Origin: Paenibacillus assamensis DSM 18201 | GTDB taxonomy: Bacteria; Bacillota; Bacilli; Paenibacillales; Paenibacillaceae | DNA length: 64,000 nucleotides | Direction: 5' to 3' | Assembly (NCBI RefSeq): GCF_000422445.1 | Contig: NZ_AULU01000011.1 | Span: 124,001-188,000, forward strand | Part shown: piece by piece, positions 59,917-64,000 of the stretch | How the letters are laid out: each line of letters begins with the position of its first letter | Numbering within the stretch: position 1 is the stretch's first letter | The notes under the pieces: generated by a model | Told to the model about the DNA's origin: nothing | The model's input: the letters and a program-made list of their open reading frames with translations, nothing else | Database searches by the model: none | Made by a program: the position numbers and the translations under genes

Positions 59917-60714
59917 CTATTTTAAATCAAAGTGCTCTTGTAGTAATTTCGAAAATTCCGCATCATCAATCTTCTCCTTCGTTACAACTCCATTTTCCCA
60001 TTTCGTAAATGAGCTGCTCGTTAAGGTGATGTTGCCTGTACTCGTTAACTTCGTAATGAGCGGGCCTTTGTTAAAATGTGAATCGGGATGTTCGACTACA
60101 ATTTGCTGCACTTCTGTACATTCTGCTAAGTCAGATAACAGCATATTGGAATTAAAAATATAATTGATGTGCCAATCGGTATCTTTATGTTTTAGCTTAA
60201 TTTCATATATATAGTTGCCGAGTTCATGTTCAACTTTAGTCACCCGAAAGTCACCATTATTAGACGTAACTTCCTCGCCAGTCAGTGGGACTGGCTTTAA
60301 TGGCATATTTCCGCCAACACCTGCGTCTACTAGATATGTTTGTCCTTCATGTTTAAGTAGAATCGTTACATGTGTTCGGCCCCATGCAATGTATTCTTTC
60401 GCCTCGTTATCGTAAATAATGGCTCTTGTGAATGTGGCATCGAATCCGTTATCGATCAAAAATAAATAAAACAGTGCATTCAGTTCATAACAGATGCCGC
60501 CTTCGTTACGGATGAGAATATCTTCAATTAGATGCTCTCTCGTAATATCTCTAGTGCGATGAGTCAGTACGCGTAAATTTTCGAAAGGGATTGAAGTTGA
60601 TGCTAATTCGAGGATCCGGGGCAGCTTTTCAAAGGTAATCATTTCATGATGGCCTTGCTCAATGGTGCTGGTGTAGCCGATTCGGTTAAGAAATAACGCA
60701 GTAAGACTACTCAT
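59917..60714 (-). CDS. Arylamine N-acetyltransferase (NAT)
   Basis: The protein has 265 residues, normal for NAT. The catalytic triad is visible: Cys in RNEGGICYELNALFYLFL, His in GRTHVTILL and Asp in YLVDAGVGG. The N-terminal block ITFEKLPRILELASTSIPFENLRVL is also characteristic. It acetylates arylamines and hydrazines with acetyl-CoA through a Cys-bound intermediate, and in bacteria may protect from aromatic amines. AGGAGGAATG precedes the ATG. It is a single gene on the minus strand. Confidence 0.93.
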   Translation of the reverse strand: MSSLTALFLNRIGYTSTIEQGHHEMITFEKLPRILELASTSIPFENLRVLTHRTRDITREHLIEDILIRNEGGICYELNALFYLFLIDNGFDATFTRAIIYDNEAKEYIAWGRTHVTILLKHEGQTYLVDAGVGGNMPLKPVPLTGEEVTSNNGDFRVTKVEHELGNYIYEIKLKHKDTDWHINYIFNSNMLLSDLAECTEVQQIVVEHPDSHFNKGPLITKLTSTGNITLTSSSFTKWENGVVTKEKIDDAEFSKLLQEHFDLK

Positions 60715-61020
60715 TCATCATTCCTCCTTGATTAGAGCATGCTGACGAACTCGTGATGTTTGCGCTTCTATTTACTATCATAGTTCCAAGACATGAACTT
60801 CACAACAAATGAACGTTGAGGAATGGTGATACATGTATAGAGATCGGATGGTTGAATTCCGTAATTAAGGCTGTGATGTATGTGTGAATTACGTTATGTA
60901 ATTTAAACGAATCTCATTTAATTTAGTTTAATCTAAGCTAATCGATGAGGGGGACTGTGTTCATAAGTAGGTATGAACCCTTTTTCGAATTTTTGTTGTC
61001 CATTTTTAAAAGTCGTGATT

Positions 61021-61049
61021 GAATCCTGACATACAAGATGTCAGGATTC
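61021..61049. promoter_or_regulatory. Perfect 12-bp inverted repeat before the WYL regulator gene
   Basis: GAATCCTGACAT pairs with ATGTCAGGATTC around ACAAG. No clear T run follows, so it is more likely an operator or mRNA structure than a terminator. It lies 57 bases upstream of ATG 61106. The rest of 60715-61105 holds only AT-rich sequence and a GAACCCTTTTTCG motif at 60975-60987. Confidence 0.55.
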
Positions 61050-61105
61050 GTATATTATGATGCCATTATCAGGTGTGAGGATGGCGGTGATGAGGAGAGC
61101 GCTTC

Positions 61106-61999
61106 ATGAAACTAGATCGATTGCTTGGCATTACGATGGAGCTAATGTCAAAGAAAAGAGTAACCGCAACTGAGCTATCTGCTCGGTTTGAGGTATCGAT
61201 TCGCACGATTTATCGGGACATAGAGCTTATTAATCAAGCAGGCATACCGGTTGTTTCCTTTGCTGGTACAGATGGTGGCTTCGAGTTGATGGAAGGTTTC
61301 TTTTTAACGAAGCAGCATTTTTCGATGCAGGACTTTGCGGTTATTTACAACCTGTTAAAAGGCATGGAGGGGGCATTCGGAGATCAAATCACCTCCTTAG
61401 TGAACAAGCTGGGCAGCTTACAGCCAGCTCTGCTCAGTCAAGGCGAGCATGAAAAGCTGATCTTCGCGCTGAACGCCTCAGAAGGTGAGAAAGAAATCAT
61501 TCAAGCTTTACACCAAGCGGTCAATGATCGTAGAATCATTCATTTTTCGTATACGAATGCGACAGGTGAATGTACGAACAGGCAATTGGAACCGGTCCAT
61601 CTGTATTGGGAGCGCGGGTACTGGTATCTGGAAGGTTATTGCCTGAGTCGCCAGGCGAAGCGATTGTTCCGCGTGTCGCGAATGGAACAAGTAGCGATCA
61701 CAGACATGACGTTTCAACCGAGGGAATTGGTTGATGCCCCTGATGTGGCAGAAGTTCAAGGGACAGTCGCACATTTACGGTTCGATTTGTCTGCTCAGCC
61801 GCGTGTAACGGAACAATTTCGAGACGAGTGCATTCATCTTGGAACGCACATCGATGTCCATAAAGAATTTTACCTAAGAGATTATGCGATCTCCGTTATT
61901 TTAAGCTATGGCTCCAAAGTTGCGATCCTATCACCTGAAGATTTAAAAATCGAGCTGATGGAAGAGATCAAAAAGATTCAACAACGTTATGAATATTAG
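61106..61999 (+). CDS. WYL-domain transcriptional regulator (YafY-like)
   Basis: The protein has 297 residues. The N-terminal HTH_11 helix-turn-helix (MKLDRLLGITMELMSKKRVTATELSARFEVSIRTIYRDIELINQAGIPV) is followed by a WYL domain with the sequence HLYWERGYWYLEGYC, then FRVSRMEQV and a C-terminal WCX-like part. WYL proteins bind ligands and regulate neighbouring genes. It overlaps the open frame of the NmrA gene and is followed by an ABC transporter pair, which it may control. Confidence 0.9.
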   Translation: MKLDRLLGITMELMSKKRVTATELSARFEVSIRTIYRDIELINQAGIPVVSFAGTDGGFELMEGFFLTKQHFSMQDFAVIYNLLKGMEGAFGDQITSLVNKLGSLQPALLSQGEHEKLIFALNASEGEKEIIQALHQAVNDRRIIHFSYTNATGECTNRQLEPVHLYWERGYWYLEGYCLSRQAKRLFRVSRMEQVAITDMTFQPRELVDAPDVAEVQGTVAHLRFDLSAQPRVTEQFRDECIHLGTHIDVHKEFYLRDYAISVILSYGSKVAILSPEDLKIELMEEIKKIQQRYEY

Positions 62000-62015
62000 G
62001 TGGGGGGAATTTGTA

Positions 62016-62834
62016 ATGACAATTTTAGTGACAGGTGCTACAGGTACAGTGGGCAGACATATTGTGAGTCAGTTGGTGGAAAAAGGTGAGCGTGTGCGCG
62101 CCTTATCGCGTAACCCAGAGAAAGCGAATATGCCAGCAGGTGTAGAGGTAGTAGCAGGCGATCTGAATGCACCTGAGACGCTGCAAGCTGCATTAGAAGG
62201 AGTTACGGGGTTACACGTAATTACGTCGAGTTTGAGCGCAGATGGATATTTGCAAACGAATGCTGAACTTATTGATATGGCTGAAAAAGCTGGTGTGCGT
62301 CGCGTAACGGTGTTGGTTGGTTATGAAGGTGCGGTTGAAGAAGCAGTTCAACGCAGCAGCATGGAATGGACGTTCCTTAAGCCAGTAGAAGTGATGGCGA
62401 ATGCGCTAATTGATTGGACAGACTCTATTCGTACGGAAGGCGTTGTACGTGAGCCGTTCGGTAATGTGCCGAGCTCCAGAGTGCATGAAGCGGATATTGC
62501 GAGTGTAGCTGTCGCGGCATTACTAGATGGTGGGCACCATAAGCAAAGCTATTTTATTACAGGCCCAGAAGTGCTTACTCGTATCGAAGCGGTGCAAGTG
62601 ATTAGTGAAGCGATTGGCAAGGAAATTCATTTTATAGAGCTAACGGAAGAGCAGGCTCGTGATCGTTGGAGAGAGCAAGGCTATGAAGAAGGCGATATCG
62701 ATTTCTTTGTAGAGATGGGCAAAAATCCACCCGAAGTTGGATATACGGTATTGCCAACTGTGGAGGATGTTGTTGGGCGACGTGGCAGGACATTTGCAGA
62801 ATGGGCAGTGGAACATAAAGACTATTTTGTATAA
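62016..62834 (+). CDS. NmrA/SDR-like NAD(P)-binding protein
   Basis: The protein has about 272 residues. An N-terminal Rossmann motif TILVTGATGTVGRHIVSQLVEKGERVRALSRNPEKA is followed by GVEVVAGDLNAPETLQAALEGV and MEWTFLKPVEVM, typical of atypical short-chain dehydrogenases of the NmrA/QOR2 type. It lacks the YxxxK catalytic pair in the usual place, so it may be a redox sensor or act on quinones. ATG 62016 after GGGGGG is preferred over ATG 61989, which lies inside the previous gene. It follows the WYL regulator gene by 16 bases. Confidence 0.85.
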   Translation: MTILVTGATGTVGRHIVSQLVEKGERVRALSRNPEKANMPAGVEVVAGDLNAPETLQAALEGVTGLHVITSSLSADGYLQTNAELIDMAEKAGVRRVTVLVGYEGAVEEAVQRSSMEWTFLKPVEVMANALIDWTDSIRTEGVVREPFGNVPSSRVHEADIASVAVAALLDGGHHKQSYFITGPEVLTRIEAVQVISEAIGKEIHFIELTEEQARDRWREQGYEEGDIDFFVEMGKNPPEVGYTVLPTVEDVVGRRGRTFAEWAVEHKDYFV

Positions 62835-62873
62835 AGGATAAAAGATTCAATTACAAAGGGGAGATGGACGGAT

Positions 62874-63821
62874 ATGCCACTTGCTATCGAAGTGAACGGG
62901 CTGAGGAAAGCATACAACGGCGCTGAAGTCGTTAAAGGTATAGATTTGCAAGTTAAAAAAGGCGAGTTGTTGGCTCTGCTAGGTCCAAATGGAGCGGGGA
63001 AAACGACAATTGTGAGTATGCTCAGTACACTTATCAAGCCTGACGGAGGTACGGCCCTCGTTGCAGGATACGATGCTGCGGCACAAGCGCATGAAGTACG
63101 TAGGAACATAAGCTTGACGGGGCAGTTTGCTGCGCTGGACGAGGGACTGACAGGTCATCAGAACATCGTTATGATTGCGCGGTTGTACGGATATTCGTCT
63201 AAAAATGCATCTGTATTAGCAGATGAGTTGATAGCATCGTTCGGGCTATCAGATGCGAAAGATAGAATCGTACAAACCTACTCAGGCGGCATGCGGCGAC
63301 GTCTGGATATTATAGCGAGTGTGATCAACCAACCGGAAATCATTTTTCTAGACGAGCCTACAACAGGGCTTGATCTGCAAAGCCGTATGCAAGTATGGGA
63401 TGTTGTGCGGACGCTGTTGAAGCGGGGGACGACCGTGCTGTTAACGACACAGTATTTAGAAGAAGCGGATCAACTGGCAGATCGGATTGTGATTATCGAT
63501 AAAGGAAGTATTGTCGCCGAAGGTACACCTACTCAGTTGAAGGCCTCTACTGGTGGTAAAACGTTATCTATTCAGCTGCAGCATCAGGTGAATGCTATCG
63601 ATATCGAACGATTGCTTGCTAGCCAGCATCTCACCTTGCTTCAAAATACAGATCCTTTGTTATTAAAAATACCCGTTACAGAGGCGAGATGTGCGAATCA
63701 AATCATTCAACTTCTATTAGAGAATGATACACCAATTTCTCATTTTTCGCTTAGTGATCCGAGTATGGATGAGGTATTTCTAACTTTGCTTCAATCCTCA
63801 AGTAAGGAGGTTGTTTTATGA
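62874..63821 (+). CDS. ABC transporter ATPase (DrrA/daunorubicin-resistance type)
   Basis: The protein has 315 residues: Walker A GPNGAGKTT, Q loop TGQFAALDEGLTG, signature YSGGMRRRLDI, Walker B IIFLDEPTTGLD and switch His replaced by Gln (TTQYLEEAD), as is usual in DrrA-type ATPases. A C-terminal regulatory tail (about residues 225-315) is present. It forms a drug-efflux pair with the next gene. Its stop TGA overlaps the ATG of that gene. The operon includes the WYL regulator and the NmrA-like protein. Confidence 0.92.
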   Translation: MPLAIEVNGLRKAYNGAEVVKGIDLQVKKGELLALLGPNGAGKTTIVSMLSTLIKPDGGTALVAGYDAAAQAHEVRRNISLTGQFAALDEGLTGHQNIVMIARLYGYSSKNASVLADELIASFGLSDAKDRIVQTYSGGMRRRLDIIASVINQPEIIFLDEPTTGLDLQSRMQVWDVVRTLLKRGTTVLLTTQYLEEADQLADRIVIIDKGSIVAEGTPTQLKASTGGKTLSIQLQHQVNAIDIERLLASQHLTLLQNTDPLLLKIPVTEARCANQIIQLLLENDTPISHFSLSDPSMDEVFLTLLQSSSKEVVL

Positions 63822-64000
63822 ACAAAACAAACGCGTTGCCACAAACCGCTCCGGATCATTCTCTGTTTGTAAGGCAATTTAAGAAGCCAGTAAGTGCTAA
63901 TGCACTTGCGGCCGTTCGCATTTTTGTATGGAGAACGTGGAAGCACACGAGCAATAATTTATTTGCCTATGGGATGGATGTTGTTCTCTCTCCTGTCCTC
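63818..64000 (+). CDS. ABC-2 type permease, DrrB-like (partial, runs off the end)
   Basis: Sixty-one codons are visible. The product begins MNKTNALPQTAPDHSLF, then a soluble part and SANALAAVRIFVWRTWKHTS, the amphipathic segment before TM1 in DrrB-type permeases. AAGGAGG lies 7 bases before ATG 63818, which overlaps the ATPase stop by four bases. Function is inferred from context. Confidence 0.8.
   Translation, partial: MNKTNALPQTAPDHSLFVRQFKKPVSANALAAVRIFVWRTWKHTSNNLFAYGMDVVLSPVL

Overview
The window looks like chromosomal DNA of a spore-forming, Gram-positive bacterium of the Paenibacillus/Bacillus type. Supporting signs are purine-rich AGGAGG ribosome sites, a T-box leader before tyrS, a Spo0E-type phosphatase, an SR1P-type peptide, DUF1540 and DUF4180 proteins, and a peptide-sensing HTH-TPR regulator followed by its own pro-peptide. 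Base composition is moderately low in G+C. No rRNA, tRNA, CRISPR array or intact insertion sequence was seen.

Layout. 0-8 kb: a GNAT acetyltransferase, a MarR/nitroreductase pair, a secreted protein, a TetR regulator divergent from a large MMPL transporter, and an untracked 51-residue DUF1540 protein. 8-16 kb: a Crp/Fnr regulator, a pnuC-deoD pair (nicotinamide riboside salvage), DUF4180, an ArsR/AHSA1 pair, a TetR regulator and a Fur-box-controlled siderophore uptake operon (binding lipoprotein plus two permeases, no ATPase). 16-21 kb: a TSUP permease, a truncated HsdR relic and several repeats. 21-24.7 kb: two paralogous six-cysteine peptides, a MauE-like and a MauD/TlpA-like protein and an ABC exporter, read here as one operon. 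24.7-30 kb: T-box/tyrS, SR1P/pckA, DUF2975 and a YgjP-like metallopeptidase. 30-37 kb: an ECF sigma factor with a membrane partner, then a two-component system with an FtsX-type ABC transporter. 37-46 kb: a cupin, a lipoprotein, DinB and DUF2165 proteins, then the RRNPP regulator/pro-peptide/Spo0E cassette, MarR and a bactofilin-like protein. 46-54 kb: secreted proteins, an arylsulfotransferase, a short reverse transcriptase plus a relic copy of its 3' end, and a frameshifted nagZ. 54-64 kb: a siderophore-esterase-like hydrolase, a second ArsR/AHSA1/DUF1579 module, an ECF41 sigma factor with its probable target oxidoreductase, arylamine N-acetyltransferase, and a WYL regulator/NmrA/DrrAB-like cluster that runs off the end.

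Most notable points. (1) The 21.1-24.7 kb locus resembles a disulfide-rich peptide production and export system that I cannot match to a named class. (2) A family of about 185-bp nested imperfect palindromes occurs six times in full and once as a half copy, always between genes and in both orientations. (3) The quorum-sensing cassette sits directly upstream of a Spo0E phosphatase. (4) A near-consensus ECF41 promoter precedes the oxidoreductase next to the ECF41 sigma gene. (5) An SR1P homologue lies immediately upstream of pckA. (6) DeoD next to PnuC has Asn at the usual Met180 ribose-contact position. All assignments rest on reading motifs and context; no database search was run.
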